A stretch of 64,000 bases of DNA from Anisakis pegreffii (lineage: Eukaryota > Nematoda > Chromadorea > Rhabditida > Anisakidae): contig JAPYMA010002492.1 of NCBI GenBank assembly GCA_035041965.1, positions 1-64,000 on the forward strand, read 5' to 3'. Positions 46,836-59,179 of this stretch are shown here, one piece after another (positions within the stretch are counted from its first letter, which is position 1; each line of letters begins with the position of its first letter). The translations under genes were made by a program, and so were the position numbers. Under the pieces are notes generated by a model. It was given only the letters and a program-made list of their open reading frames with translations, had not been told where the DNA came from and searched no databases.

Positions 46836-47596
46836 ACTGCAGTGAGACAAATTACCATTGTTATATTATTGCTATATTTATTATTATTTATAATTATATT
46901 ATTATATTTGTACATTTTATTATTATTGTTATTGTGACTATCATTATGATCATTACAATTATTATATTTATTATTATTGTTACGTATTTGTCATTATCAC
47001 TATGAGTTTTACTTTCAATCCTAATTTTTTGGAACACGCCTGAAATTGCCTGAAAACTTGAATAAATGATGAATGGAAAACATGTTTAATTCGATAGATG
47101 TTTAACATTAACGCATGGACACATAAAACAAACTGCTGACATCCACAACAATCAACTTTATGGACAAAAATTCGCGCAAGCTGAATAGCATTTCTAGAAT
47201 CATTCGAATCAATCATCACAATTTTAATAGGTTTCATGACCACTATTAATTAATGAGATGGCATGATTTGAATGAATCGAAACAGAACACCGGAAACTGT
47301 TGGAAAATGTACTCACGTTACATATACATCAAGGTGCCCAAAACAATTATAAAGGCATCAGAGGAACGAGAACGCGTAAAAAACATCGAAAAAAATGGAG
47401 GACATATGATAAAAAATAGAAAAAATTATTAGAAAAATTTTAAAAAATTATTTAATTTTAAAAAATTTTAAAAAAAATTAAAAAATAGAAAAAAATATTA
47501 TAAGGAAATTCCATTTCTGCTCAATTTTAACAAGCAATGCAAGTAATGTGGGCAAAATGAATTGCCTGCCACAAGAACTCAAAAATAGTTAACATT

Positions 47597-48236
47597 GAAG
47601 AGAATTGTGCGAGTTCTCTTATACATTGAACAGAGCGATGCGAGTTCTCTTCAATGCTAAAGAGAACTATGCGAGTTCTCTTTAGCATTGAAGCTGAAGA
47701 GAAATCTGCATCGTTCTCTTTTGCATTAGCATTGAACAGAACTGCCCAAGTTCTCATTTACATTGAAGGAAACCATGCGAGTTCTCTTTTGCATTGAAGG
47801 AAACCATGCGAGTTCTCTTTTGCATTGAAGGAAACCATGCGAGTTCTCTTTTGCATTGAAGGAAACCATGCGAGTTCTCTTTTGCATTGAAGATAGCTAT
47901 GCGAGTTCTCTTTTGCATTGAAGATAGCTATGCGAGTTCTCTTTTGCATTGAAGATAGCTATGCGAGTTCTCTTTTGCATTGAAGATAGCTATGCGAGTT
48001 CTCTTTTGCATTGAAGATAGCTATGCGAGTTCTCTTTTGCATTGAAGATAGCTATGCGAGTTCTCTTTTGCATTGAAGAGAACTATGCGAGTTCTCTTTT
48101 GCATTAAAGAGAACTATGCGAGTTCTCTTTTGCATTGAAGAGAACTATGCGAGTTCTCTTTTGCATTAAAGAGAACTATGCGAGTTCTCTTTTGCATTCA
48201 AGAGAACTATGCGAGTTCTCTTCAGTACTGAAGAGA
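47597..48236 (+). repeat. 31-bp minisatellite with palindromic core
   Basis: About 20 units of roughly 31 bp ending GCGAGTTCTCTTTTGCATT. Units fall into ordered blocks: irregular at the left, four with GGAAACC, six with GATAGCT, then five with AGAGAACT. In the last block AGAGAACT ATGCG AGTTCTCT is a perfect 8-bp stem-loop; the other blocks break one arm. Because 31 is not a multiple of 3, open frames through it cycle through three registers and are artefacts. Confidence 0.93.
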
Positions 48237-48798
48237 AATATTCTCTTCTCTCCTTCGAGTCACCATGCAAATTGTGATCACACCGAATATTACTATTTAA
48301 TAAATGCTTATTGTTAATTGGACATCGTTTGTGAATTTATTTATTTATTTATTTATTTAATCAGCAAATCAAACTCATTACGAGTTTATGCCTCTCTGAT
48401 ATTACCAATATCACTAATATCACATTCTTCCTTCGTTGGCATATCGTTTGTGAATTGTTTTCCTTTTTTGAATGTTACTATATTTTATGCTAATCGTTGT
48501 TGTACATACGTATATCTGCGTGCGAAACCTCATTTATAACTTCATCATTTAACTGATTTCAGTTTGCTCTCTTAAGTGGTATTCATGACAGTTGAGACTA
48601 TTTGAGACAGCACATGAAATTCTGATGAATGTAGCCCGCCGCCTTACTGTGACTACATTAATTGCCAATTTGTCGTTGATTGACGAATAAATGAGCACTT
48701 AAAATACATTGTTCCGTGCAAGATCGAGTAATTTATCACAGAATAATTTATCACAAGTTTACTGTTGCAGTCTACCGTATAGGTATACGGTATTGGAT

Positions 48799-48895
48799 AT
48801 GGATGTGGTTGCCGAGCGGGCGATTGAAGCGATTCTGACAGAAGTTGAATTTTTGATTATTTCACGGAAATTATACTTATTGTATGCTGGAAAAG
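48799..48895 (+). CDS. Candidate first coding exon
   Basis: ATG followed by 32 codons (MDVVAERAIEAILTEVEFLI) to a good donor GG|GTAAGA. An acceptor TGTTGCAG ends at 48770, followed by a 9-bp-arm inverted repeat TACCGTATA/TATACGGTA (48773-48792) in what would be the leader. No downstream exon could be joined convincingly, so this may be chance. Confidence 0.25.
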
Positions 48896-49287
48896 GGTAA
48901 GAGTTGAAAGGGATTATGATTCGGAACCTACCTTCAATCATGAACGTTATATTGTGAAATGATTGATGCTTGATTGGGAACGTTCACTTTGTGAATCCTG
49001 GCATCATTTTGTGCATAATTTTCACTCAACAACCAAATTTTCAAATTTATTCAGTTCTATCTTTACGGCATATACTACTTATATGACATGACACAGTAAT
49101 TGATCCTAATTGGCACAAATATTCTGATAATCGCATATTCTTGAATGGCGTACAAGTATAATATCGTTCTATCGGTGCAGAAAATTACAGTTCTGTGTCC
49201 TGGTTGAACACAAATGAGAAACTGAAGTAAAGTCGTTGAGGTGTTGAGCGTAGAAGTTCTTGGCAGCGATTCTGTATGGAACTCGCT

Positions 49288-52200
49288 TCAGAGAGCTTTA
49301 CCGGTGCTTTGAGTCTTGATCTGGTATAAGTCATTGCAGTCCAGTATCGAAATTGCATGATAAGTGACATTCACAAAAATGAACACATACTCGAGTCCAG
49401 CGAAAAAATTGTAAGCTGAAATGAAATTGTTCAAATGAAAACAGTTTGACTGGAATTTCGTTGACTGAGTCGTTGCTTTTAATCAGCAATTTGATAGTGA
49501 GGATAAGATAAATTAATTGAAGAGAATCGTAAGTAATTTTATTTCAGCGATGCTTGAAATGAACGGAAAATGGAAATTAAAAAAGGATAAGTGGCCTACC
49601 GAAATTAAGGCACATTTGCCAGTATAAATAGAAAAATGTGAAAACTGTTGGTAACATAACGAAATACAATGAAGAAAGAATCCCTTTCAGCTGATTGCTC
49701 AACGATCCCTGTAAATTCAAGAACTTCATGTTGGCTATGAAGTTATCTAGCAGGTTTTAGAATCTCTCACATATGATCGAATCTAATGAAATGTCGCTCC
49801 GAAGCAGTGCTTCTCAAAATTCCGAGTTTCATGCCTCCCATCTGCGTACGACAGATTATCATACTGCCTCTTTTCAATATTTATTTCACCAACACTCTCT
49901 GTTTTACTCCAGCAGTAAATGATGTGTAAGCAAAATCAAAAAACTGGTTGAATGATCAGGAAGTTTACTGTCAAGAATTCATCGTAGTATTTATGGAATT
50001 TATTACTATGTCGAGGTCAGACAGGCAGTTTGAGAACGACATTGAACAATTATGGAAGATTTTAAAAGAAAAATCATTCAATACTAATTTGCCAGTTCTC
50101 CCAACCACCTCTTTATATTTTCAAATTCTCTGTGATCATGAGTTTGGGTTGTCAAAAATCACTTCTTAAAAGAGTGCTTCTCATAGCAATCGCTCCAATG
50201 AGAAGCATTGCTTCAACGAGTTTAGGCGATCATTTACGGAGGAGGGACCGAAACGTTTCCGGCACATCATGAGGAAGTGCAGCCAAAAGTGTTTGGTTGA
50301 TGAAATGGCCAAAAAATATGGAACGGAATAAATTAACATTCTGAATGTATCATTGATTTAGATTCCATGAATCTATCATACGACGGATTTAAACCTCATC
50401 CGCTAGAAGATAGAACTGCTTCAAATCCTACCTTTTCGGTAGCCACACGATGGAGAGTGCCACCATACAAGAATGCTGTCAACAAAAGATACAATAAACT
50501 TGAGACAGTAAATCCGAGAAAACACCACACGTGAAACTCTGAAAATTGCACATCTTCCAATACTGATCCAACTTGATCGCTGCAGATCGCTGTTTTAAGT
50601 CATATGATGACAACTAAAACTGTACGTGGTCTAGACTCTCAGAACTGAGTTTGATCTTCGTCAGTGATGAATGTGGAAGATAAATGGGTATTAATGAAAT
50701 AGTTATTCGCAAGCGATTTTTGAATCCACACAATCAGAAATAAAAGTGATCGAAGTGAATGTTTGAATGAATTTATGTTGACTGAAGCATGACTGTGCCG
50801 AAAGCTAGTGATTCACTGACTGTAACAAAATCTAACCTGGTCCTTCTCGTTCACCAATTACAGTTAATAAAACAAGGAAGAACAGTTCACCAAAACCAAA
50901 TATTGGAATGAATTGTACTAAAATGGAATGTAGAAGTGGAAAACGAGCTGGTGAAGCAGTTTTGCTACATATTCGATCTGAAAATTTATTTCTTGTGATT
51001 CATTTGTTCACCAGACATACTTCTTAGATTCCGGAAAGACGAGCTTACTCATCGTTGCAGATGATTTGCTTACTTGACGGAGGTTCGCTTGTGTATTAGC
51101 TAAATGTCATTTCAATCCTCATCTGTATCACTATTCAAAGGTTGCCTCGTCGGTAAAAAGTAGCAATATGATTTGTTCGAAATCAAGATCAATTTTTCAT
51201 ATTATAAAGTGATTTTTTGACTGACAATGAGAATTTTTCGCTTCGATTATGACAGTGGTTTTCCCACGTCGGGGTGCTCCATTCCCCCTTTTGATGATAT
51301 GGCAAGATGTCGTTACCCCCCCCTCTGATACAAGAGCGTCAATAAGAAACGGAAAGCCAGTCGGGAAATTTCTAAACGGTGAGGAAAAAATTAGTGTCCT
51401 AGACGGTTATGTTGCTCACAATTGCAATCGATTATGATTGCATGAAAAGTTATTGTCTATGATGGATTCTCATTCTTTTCAGACGTGTTCTATTCACTCG
51501 CATAGCTATTACATGAGAATAACGTTCTATTGATGAGTTATTCTCATTCACATTCGTCTCATTTCACTTCACAGTTCGAATCAATTTCTTATTCTGTATC
51601 ATACACTATTTACTGGATACGTTGACGAGTGTTGACAGCCGAAATCAACAATACAGCAATCGAATTGAATTGCTCAGCAACGTTCGACAATCAAATGACG
51701 AATTATAGAGCGCATTTGATAGAATGAGAATTTGACTTTAATTGTTGAGTGAAATGAATGAGAATTTAGCAAAAGAGAACACTTTTGGTGATAAAAGCTA
51801 TGAGAGCGACTATAACAGCGAGAAAAAGAATGAAAACCCTGTTAAAACGAATGAAAACCCCATTAGGCCTTTACGAGTTAATCACTCTCAGAAAACAGGA
51901 GAATGTTGCCATCAACTAACCGCATTTACGTACGCGGATTAAAAAACACCATCACAATGGTGTTTTACCACAACATAACAATTGTACGAAATACTAATTT
52001 CTCGACCCTCTCCATTACCCCTCCAAATTACTCAAAATGGGTAAGTTTACCCGTGTGAAAACCACTGGATTCCGATGACACTTATTTGAGCAGTTATTGA
52101 ATGGAAAACGATGGACTTCTTATCAGCGGATTAGAATATGATGCTAGTTTGATTAAACTAACAAGCAAATTTCTGCTTGTATGCATAGAAGTGCTTATCA

Positions 52201-53337
52201 GTGAACAAATATGGCAATATTTCCCTAAAGGTTTACGATACTAAAGCACGTTTATGGATAGCACTAAAGAGGTTCAATTGGGCAATAAGCACAAAATTTC
52301 AGCAGCAAACATTGACTTTCTCAATGGAATGCAAAACCGACGACTGAACGAATGAAATGAAAAAAAATTACGAGTTTGGATAAAAATGAAGGCGTTGAAA
52401 AATGAATGTGGCACAGAAAGAAACTCACAATTAACAAACACCATAATAGGTCTGAGTGTTGTATGGGGTAAGACGAGCATATTCCAGATGACCCTTTCTT
52501 TTGGCAAATTAATTATTCTCGAAAATGATGGCAACAGAACTTTCTAAAAATGAAATGACTGCTTTCATAATGAAACAAACGATGCCTCACTTAAAGTCTG
52601 AATGAATTCTTGATCTATCAATGCCTTCCTCCAGATATCTCCTCAACAAATTATCTTGCCTACGTTTCATTTAGCATCTTCTCAACTTGAATCTAGATCG
52701 CATCAACATTCATTGGTTTCCAAACAGATATTCGACGGAAATTTTATTGTGTTTATGAAGAAATCGATGGATTTTTTGTGCGCATCTGAGAGATAAATCA
52801 TTGATATGGTTCTTATAAAAACGCACTGAAATACAACCAAGAAGGGATGTTCTCAAGAAATGCACAGTCAAAATCGCTTTGAAACATTATGTGCTAATGC
52901 TTGAAACTTACACCGCAAGTCCACTCATAGTTCAGCAAGAGATCGTAGTCTATCGAGAAACCAATCAAAAAAGCACATATCAGTGCGATGAATGGTGGAC
53001 CCAAGGCGACGATCAGGAGCCGTCGAAAGTTGAATTCATAAAGAATCAAATCGGTTGGCTTCGAAAGACTTTTCTCATTGGAAGGCGGCGCATCCGTTGT
53101 CTCGTAGGCTGTCACGGTTGCTGTGCTCGTAAAATTGTCCTCATTGATCTCAGTGCTACTGCTTGAAAGACCACCAGTGCTCAGAGCCGATGAAGAGGTG
53201 CTGATACAACGAACACTTTCAGTTTCGGCCACTTTATAGGTGCCATCTGCCGAGTTGTCATCGTGCTTGCTGACCGGATCAGGGAATTTTGGTGGACTTT
53301 TGATGGTGATCGGATCAAGCGGTGCCAATGGTGTCAA
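49288..53337 (-). CDS. pgap-2: PGAP2-like membrane protein (Frag1/DRAM/Sfk1 family), 5' end unresolved
   Basis: PGAP2 acts in the Golgi in fatty-acid remodelling of GPI anchors. Six exons join in phase: 53337-52912, 52543-52429, 50977-50837, 50589-50432, 49708-49600, 49415-49288 (358 residues from the first codon seen; the Met is upstream or in an exon not found). A Ser/Thr-rich N-terminal tail precedes TM1 (RLLIVALGPPFIALICAFLI). Then come LNYEWTC, VLLPSFSRIINLPKERVIWN, the RICSKTASPARFPLLHS loop, and hydrophobic FIPIFGFGELFFLVLLTVIG, then FHVWCFLGFTVSSLLYLLLT, LYFVMLPTVFTFFYLYW and YNFFAGLEYVFIFVNVTYHA. The order and the VLPSIS-like, FHE-like and LEY signatures fit PGAP2. The N-terminal tail is much longer than in mammals. 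The 1451-bp intron 52428-50978 holds a whole hAT-like element. Confidence 0.8.
49948..50331 (+). pseudogene. Decayed-looking reading frame nested in the PGAP2 intron
   Basis: One + frame open for 127 codons apart from a single TAA at 50167-50169. Both halves look protein-like: DRQFENDIEQLWKILKEKSF before the stop, NEFRRSFTEEGPKRFRHIMR and KCSQKCLVDEMAKKYGTE after it. Continuity of frame across the stop suggests a former coding sequence, perhaps a retrocopy. No ATG at the start of the open stretch. Family not recognised. Lies opposite to, and within the intron 50431-49709 of, the PGAP2-like gene. Confidence 0.35.
51253..52067 (+). mobile_element. hAT-like foldback element, copy 3, complete
   Basis: Starts CAGTGGTTTTCCCACG and ends GTGTGAAAACCACTG. 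Flanked by GATTATGA and GATTCCGA, an 8-bp target duplication with two mismatches. 815 bp, aligned with copy 1 along its whole length, including the internal imperfect inverted repeat and the open frame at 51742. Sits in the intron 52428-50978 of the PGAP2-like gene. Confidence 0.85.
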
Positions 53338-55376
53338 CTGAAACGGTCTAGTGATCGGAATGACGATCGTAGTACAACTGAACATCACATAAAAAACACA
53401 CACATATGTGTGTGCAATGCTACTTGTTCTTGCGTTGAAATGAATGTTTTTGCAAGAACTGGAAATTTTTTCAGTTTTCAGCACTTTGCAATTGAATTGT
53501 ACTGAAACCAATCCGTAAACATGAACACATTCTCTCTCACGTCAGTCATTGCATTATGAACGATGCACTTGTAAAGCATTCGCCAACTGATGTTTGCGCA
53601 ACGCTTATTTTTTGAGTGTCTCAATTAATAAGTTGTGTGTTATTGGTTTATGGCTAAATGGCTATCATCAACTCATCGAATGTTTAATAAGATGCGAAAA
53701 ACTGATTTCCTTCCCATCAACATCATATTTATCAGTAATGATTTGAATGTTCAGCCAAAATCATCACATCCCATCATGATCAGAGCGAATATAGTGAGAG
53801 AAAATTTTGAACTTAAGATAGAAAGTGATCAGACGTTTTCCAAAAACCAAGCAAGCATGTTACATTTAGAATCCAGAAGCTGTAGTGTTAAATTAATCAT
53901 TAATCTGTCATTTGTTAAATTAATCAATTAATTAATCATTAATCAAAATTTAACAGCAACAAACTATTGTTAATAGCTGTTTGATTCATCCACTGTTACA
54001 GCATGATAACAACGAATCATCTCACATTTTCGAGAGAGGATCGTCGTCACTGTGATCGTCATATGAAAACTCGTATTCAAAGTTCATATTGTTATATCTG
54101 TGTGTTCGGTGAATAGCCGACTATAGTTTAGTGAAAACATAAAAATATTTTGTTTGTATCATCTCTACTTCATCCAATGTTGAATGTTCGAAGAAACTAC
54201 CGCGCTATTGAATTGATTGTTAACGAAACTAGTTTTTTTTCTCAGTCTTCAACCACAAATCGCAGCAATCAAAAACATGACAAATGTCCTAGGTAACAGA
54301 GCGTTAACAGCCTTAATTAAAGATAATTTATTTTCGTGGTGGCTAATTTATTGAGTCATTAGATCTTATGCAACACGAAATCTGCTCACATGTTCGCTTC
54401 TCCCTCTGTTAATGTGTGAAATTTAGCAGCTATTTTAAATTTGAGCAGTTGAGAGAGTGGCAGACATCCTGTTTGATAAGGTCGTATGTGTTCAGATCAT
54501 AAAAATGAATCGCTATTTCAAGGTACGGAGTCTGAACTGATAACAACTAACTAGCATCGTTAGCAATCGAACATCACTGCGGAAAAAGTTGTTTGTTTGT
54601 TCAATCAGAGTTTGCTTCGAAGAGAAAAATTTTCGGAAAATGAAACTTCCCAGAAAAATGAACGCTAAAAAAAACCAAAATGATTGACATACATAATTGA
54701 AGACGTACGTACGTACACTTGGTGTTCGATGAAGCGTTATAATTGTATATGGTACCTTTTGCATTGTTTGTGATTAGAATAATGATTAAACGATAGAGCA
54801 CAGCTTCTGGAGGAGGAACAAGATGCAAGCACTAACATAAGCAGCCAGATTTACGAATAGATTTCATCATTTCAAGATGAGATCAAGGAAGAGAGCAAAG
54901 TGTGGGATGTGAACTGTGATTGTTGTTGCGACTTTGAGTGTGTGGATAACGTTGATAAAGAAATGAATCGATGGCAATTTCCAGGTCAAGGATGTTATCA
55001 GAACGCGAGAAGAACACTCCGAATGAACACATGTTTTAGTGGATTGAATAACAATGGTGAAAACAAGAAATGTTACGAGATAAACAAGTTATCAATTGTT
55101 TTTCGCTGGTGAGACCTTGTTTCAGCAACTTGAATTTGGACTATGATTTCGCGATTAGTGCGCAAAAATCACCCACGATCAGCTGTTCAGAATCTGTTTC
55201 AATTCAATTCATCACTGGTGCTGATAATATGAAATATTGTATTGTGTGGTTGGTTACTCGCTTGTTTGTTTTGATCTAGATCAAAATTCAACTGATTGTG
55301 AGGCGTAATGAAAGTCTGAGATGTTGAAGCCATCAGAAGGGAGTGAAAAAAAACGAATATCAGAGAAAATTCTTAC
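53338..55376. other. Intergenic, no supported exon
   Basis: Should contain the 5' end of the PGAP2-like gene and the 3' end of the membrane-protein gene at 55.4 kb. A patch of ATTAATCA repeats lies at 53890-53945 and ACGTACGTACGTACACTT near 54703. No family recognised in any frame. Confidence 0.4.
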
Positions 55377-57060
55377 GAAATCGATGGATTTTCGTCGAAA
55401 AGTGATTTTATTGAATCTTTCGAAGTCATCATGAGAGAAACTGGACGATGCCGTTGGACGATGCCGTCGATAACGAATCGCAACTTCAACTGTAGCCATT
55501 GTAATTCCAGCTGTACTTCCTGAACTAATCAGCCGTTCCGATGCGATAGTGGTAACCCAAAGTGTACTCTGAAGACAAAAATTTTGAGAGCTGAGCAGCT
55601 CGAGCAGATATCGTGGAGGACTGAAAGCGCTGGCAATGAAATGAGTGAATCGCCGAGAATATCAATCAACGGCAAGAGCGCGTGCTAGGCACATGAAAGC
55701 TGAAGTGAACAAACGTGAATGAATTGCTAGTCACATTGCATGCTTAAGTAGGGAAATGCTTTTTCGAACAACTGAACTCTCTTATCTTACCCACTGTTAT
55801 CATAATCACCGCTCCAAACAAGGAAAGCCCAAATGATTGGCATTTCATCCGATAAATATTTTTATACGTTTGAATTAATGTCTGCAACAGATTGCATTTC
55901 GAGCGATAAAATCATGATTCATTCCAAATGAAAGTGATAAATTCCTACGGACTTTCACCTTACAGCAGTTTTTTCTTCGTCTGGACTCAAAACCATCACG
56001 TGATAGCAGACATTTTCCAGCCTATTCATTGTTCGTTTATGCATCAAAATCGTCTCATTCTAGGACAGTCGAAATTAGTTTGAAGACCCTTAGACCCAGC
56101 CCTGAATAAAGGAATGAAAAATCGCGAAGGGTGGTGACTATTTAGTATGCATTTCACTTATTATTATTATTAGTATCATTATTGTTCCTTATCAACTCGC
56201 ATGATTTCTTATCACTGCAATGTTCAAGTACATCAATAAAAATGTTCTATGAAATGAAAGCGATGCATTCCCTAAGGTTGCAGTATGAAAAAAGACATAT
56301 GTCTGCGTGCCAGGTCGACCATTGTTTGTGCCAGGTAGGGAACACGAATGAAACGAAAGAATTTGATAAATTAAAGTAAGGATCTACCTCGAAAGCTGAG
56401 CTGAAGCGGGATGTATGACTGCAATTCAGAGTTCAGAACGCATTGAAATCCTTATAATTTCAATTGCCAAATAATCAGTTTCTTTGAGTGTAGACATCCT
56501 AAGAACGTGAAACTGAGTTGTCGTGTAACCAAAAGTGCCTAATCGAACTTGAAGCGCAAATCAGAAGAAGATTAACCGATTAGACTTCTAAAACTCGAAC
56601 GCTTACAATTAGGCCGATCAAATTCCACAGTGTCGTGGTGATATGAAGCGATACGCAAACAGTAAACTTGAAAAGTGCAAATTATTCATGACAAAGACTC
56701 GAATGAAGGTGCTGAAGTGACTATCGAAAGTTGGAAAAGCAACATTTCGACCAACTGGCGAATGCAACAACCCAATGATTGTTGGTGTTTGTTCAGATTG
56801 AGGTGAAATGCTAGCGAGTGTGAACGTTGAATGGTGACTTAAAATGAGCAAAAATTCAAAGACAATTCCCGTTCACAGCTGTTTCTCGCACTGATTTTTG
56901 GTGTTCGCCACTGATTTATAACCGAGATTGGCTCATTTCAATCGAAAAACTTGCCCATTGTGTTGAGCGCGTAAAAAATTGCCGACATACCTATGGCAAC
57001 AATGCTTGAAATGCTCCATGCAACATATTGCATGAAATTCACATGTGTTGAATCGAAGTT
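55377..57060 (-). CDS. Unrecognised multi-pass membrane protein (partial model)
   Basis: Family not recognised. Six exons can be joined in phase: 57060-56991, 56837-56722, 56666-56607, 56059-55964, 55881-55795, 55568-55377; neither gene end is found. Hydrophobic segments: MQYVAWSISSIVAI, LLFQLSIFTVCVSLHITTTL into WNLIGLI, SFGLSLFGAVIMITSTLWVT, and GSTAGITMATVEVAI. Between them are charged loops such as NETILMHKRTMNRLENVC and KTATLIQTYKNIYRMKC. The last exon ends in a basic, Ser-rich stretch (RYRRHRPTASSSFSHDDFER) before a donor TTC|GTAAGA. A nematode chemoreceptor is one possibility because of the several helices and the TIASERLIS phrase, but no signature residue confirms it. The donors at 56721 (GTCACT) and 55794 (GTGGGT) are weak and chosen by phase. 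Confidence 0.4.
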
Positions 57061-57231
57061 CTAAATTTGTTTCATTCATAACATCCAGCTGTTTAATTTT
57101 TCAGCTATCAATATTGTTGAAGAACAAAAGACTCTTTGATAACATCCCAAATAACACTGTCAATCACTGCATCCAGTGTTGATCATAACATCATATGTAT
57201 CGCAATGTACGAAACAGTGATCTTTGTATAT

Positions 57232-57513
57232 CATCATGAGATTGCATGAAGCAAAATGCTTTCATGATTCAGATAAAAACCTCGGTTTCAGGAATATTTA
57301 TTTAAGACAGCTGAGAGCGATCCTCAGCCTGTTGAATCCATGAATGTAATTGTAAATGAATCCATGAATTGTAACATCATCATGAGATTGCATGAGGCAA
57401 AAAGTTTTCATACTTCAGATGAAAACCTCCACAACGGTTTGAGGAATATTTATTTACGATAGGTGAGAGTGATCCTCATTTACGCCTGTTCAATCCATGA
57501 ATTGTAACTGATT
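57232..57513. repeat. Direct duplication of about 140 bp
   Basis: CATCATGAGATTGCATGA begins at 57232 and again at 57378. Both are followed by a similar order: GCAAAA, a TTTTCAT-like run, TTCAGAT, AAACCTC, AGGAATATTTATTTA, GAGAG/GAGTGATCCTCA, and CCATGAAT. Identity is partial, so it is old. Confidence 0.75.
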
Positions 57514-59094
57514 GTGAACTCTTCAGAAAAAAAAGAATGAAATTCGTCAATATCCGAACTATATATAAAACAAAATTGAACTGCAATAAATGAGAATCAA
57601 TGTAAATTTTCTAAATGCACACAAATAATTCAGCTCAGAGACTTCTTTGAGTGTCAGTGCAAATCTTATATTACCTATAAGAATACAAACGATTCGAGCG
57701 AATCGAATAAACGAAGTTTTATGTGACATATTTGTTTGTTTAATTGGTTGTTTGTTTGTATTTTCGGTATTTTAAAATTGTTTATTAGCAGTCAGTTCTC
57801 TGTTCTACACGAAAGAATGTATTTGTGCGTGAAACTTGATACATCGAATGTGAATCGCAAACCCCAAAATATTTTACCAAAACACTTCAAAACATCTCTC
57901 AATCGTTACTATTCACAGTGAATGTCTCAAAAGTGGTAATACTGCTTTGTCATGTTTTGTATGACATTCCACTCATATCTCCTGTCAGATAGCTGCTGTG
58001 AAATGGTATTTTTGGATTCTAGTAATAGTCATCCTATTAGTCATCTCCCAAGAAACATTGGTCATCCTCTGCATATCTGAAAATTCGCAATAATCATGCA
58101 TAACTATTGTAGATCTGAATAGTTTTAATGAAGTGCTTCACCTTTTATTCTTGAACAACAGTCTTGGACTGTGACTTAGCACTCATGTTGAACTGCAGAC
58201 TGCTGATCGCTACAATTTAGATCTATTTACGGGTTCTTATGTTCTCCTTGATCGTTTCTGTGAAGGTGCACGAGACTTGCCCTAATGTCCTTAAACTGAA
58301 GGCTTCCGATTTCGTAACTGGTAGAGGTGGTGGGTCAGAGCTTAGGAATTGCTGGCTGAATCGTCAAAATCAGCATTCGATATGCCATTGAATTAGTCAT
58401 CGGTTTCCGGTTAGCATTGAAATTGCTTGATTACTTGTTGTAATATATGACTAATTCGCTCAGTTGTTGCAGTGGATTATTGAGCATGAGCACTTCAAAA
58501 TACCATGAAAACACCAGACGCACCATAGGATTATTTTTGAATCGCTGTTTTCGTATTGTTCCCTAGCGCCTATTTTGTTATTTATATCAGTGCACAGGTA
58601 CACATGACTCACTCCAGTAGAATGCGTGTTTCATGGACTAGTTAATGGAACATGAATTCATGAACGTTTAGTACTAACGACAGATATTTTCGCTTACAGA
58701 TTGTGAATTATTCATTTTTTCAGTCATTTTTATTTCAGATTCTTTAGGTGGAATGGAATTCACTGTCTGCTAGGAAACTGAAAGTCAAAGATGAGAAAAT
58801 TGTGAAGAAAAGGATTTTGATAGGATTAAACTTCTGTAAGCGCTCCTTAATCATGCAATAGTTCACCACTTAACAATTCATCCAACAAATTTATTTTTAT
58901 TATTCAACTATCTGTTCATTATCAATTTTGTATCAAATCAACCGTTTTGCACGCAAGCACTGAAATATGCCTTCAGTTGTCTGTTCTCGAAGTACTCATC
59001 GCGTTCTCGACTTGACATCGATATGATAGTTCAATGATGAATTTGTTTATTGCGCACGCATGATCGATGCTGTTCATCAACTTATTTTGACAAC
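57514..59094. other. Non-coding stretch
   Basis: No supported gene. A 50-codon + frame at 58239-58391 is open but has no splice or family support. Confidence 0.4.
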
Positions 59095-59179
59095 CTAATA
59101 AATCGTCATTGTCTGGCGTTGTAGCGTAACGACCGACAGTCCGTTGAAACGAAACCGGTTTCGCATCGAATTCCATCAT
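59095..59179 (-). CDS. Candidate first coding exon
   Basis: Two ATGs then EFDAKPVSFQRTVGRYATTP and NDDLL, ending at a TTAG|GTTGTC donor in phase 1. The composition looks coding, and it could be the start of the membrane-protein gene at 55.4-57.1 kb, but the intermediate exon is not found and phase does not match the next exon in the model. Confidence 0.25.

Larger units (their letters stand above)
45398..49287. repeat. Repeat-rich intergenic region
   Basis: Besides the entries listed separately: TTATTATTATTACTATTATTG-type trinucleotide tracts at about 45735-45800 and 46855-46990, a nearly pure A/T tract at about 47405-47505, and TTTATTTATTTATTTA at 48335-48358. No gene is supported except the weak exon at 48799. 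Confidence 0.7.

Noticed and set aside
47527..47949. Open frames with MQKRTR and ENSH repeats
   Set aside because: They arise from the 31-bp minisatellite passing through all three frames.
48808..48822. GGTTGCCGAGCGG resembling the D arm of a tRNA-Leu/Ser
   Set aside because: No T arm with GGTTCGAATCC and no matching acceptor strand follows.
58239..58391. 50-residue + frame with a hydrophobic start
   Set aside because: Short, no acceptor or leader context, no recognised family.
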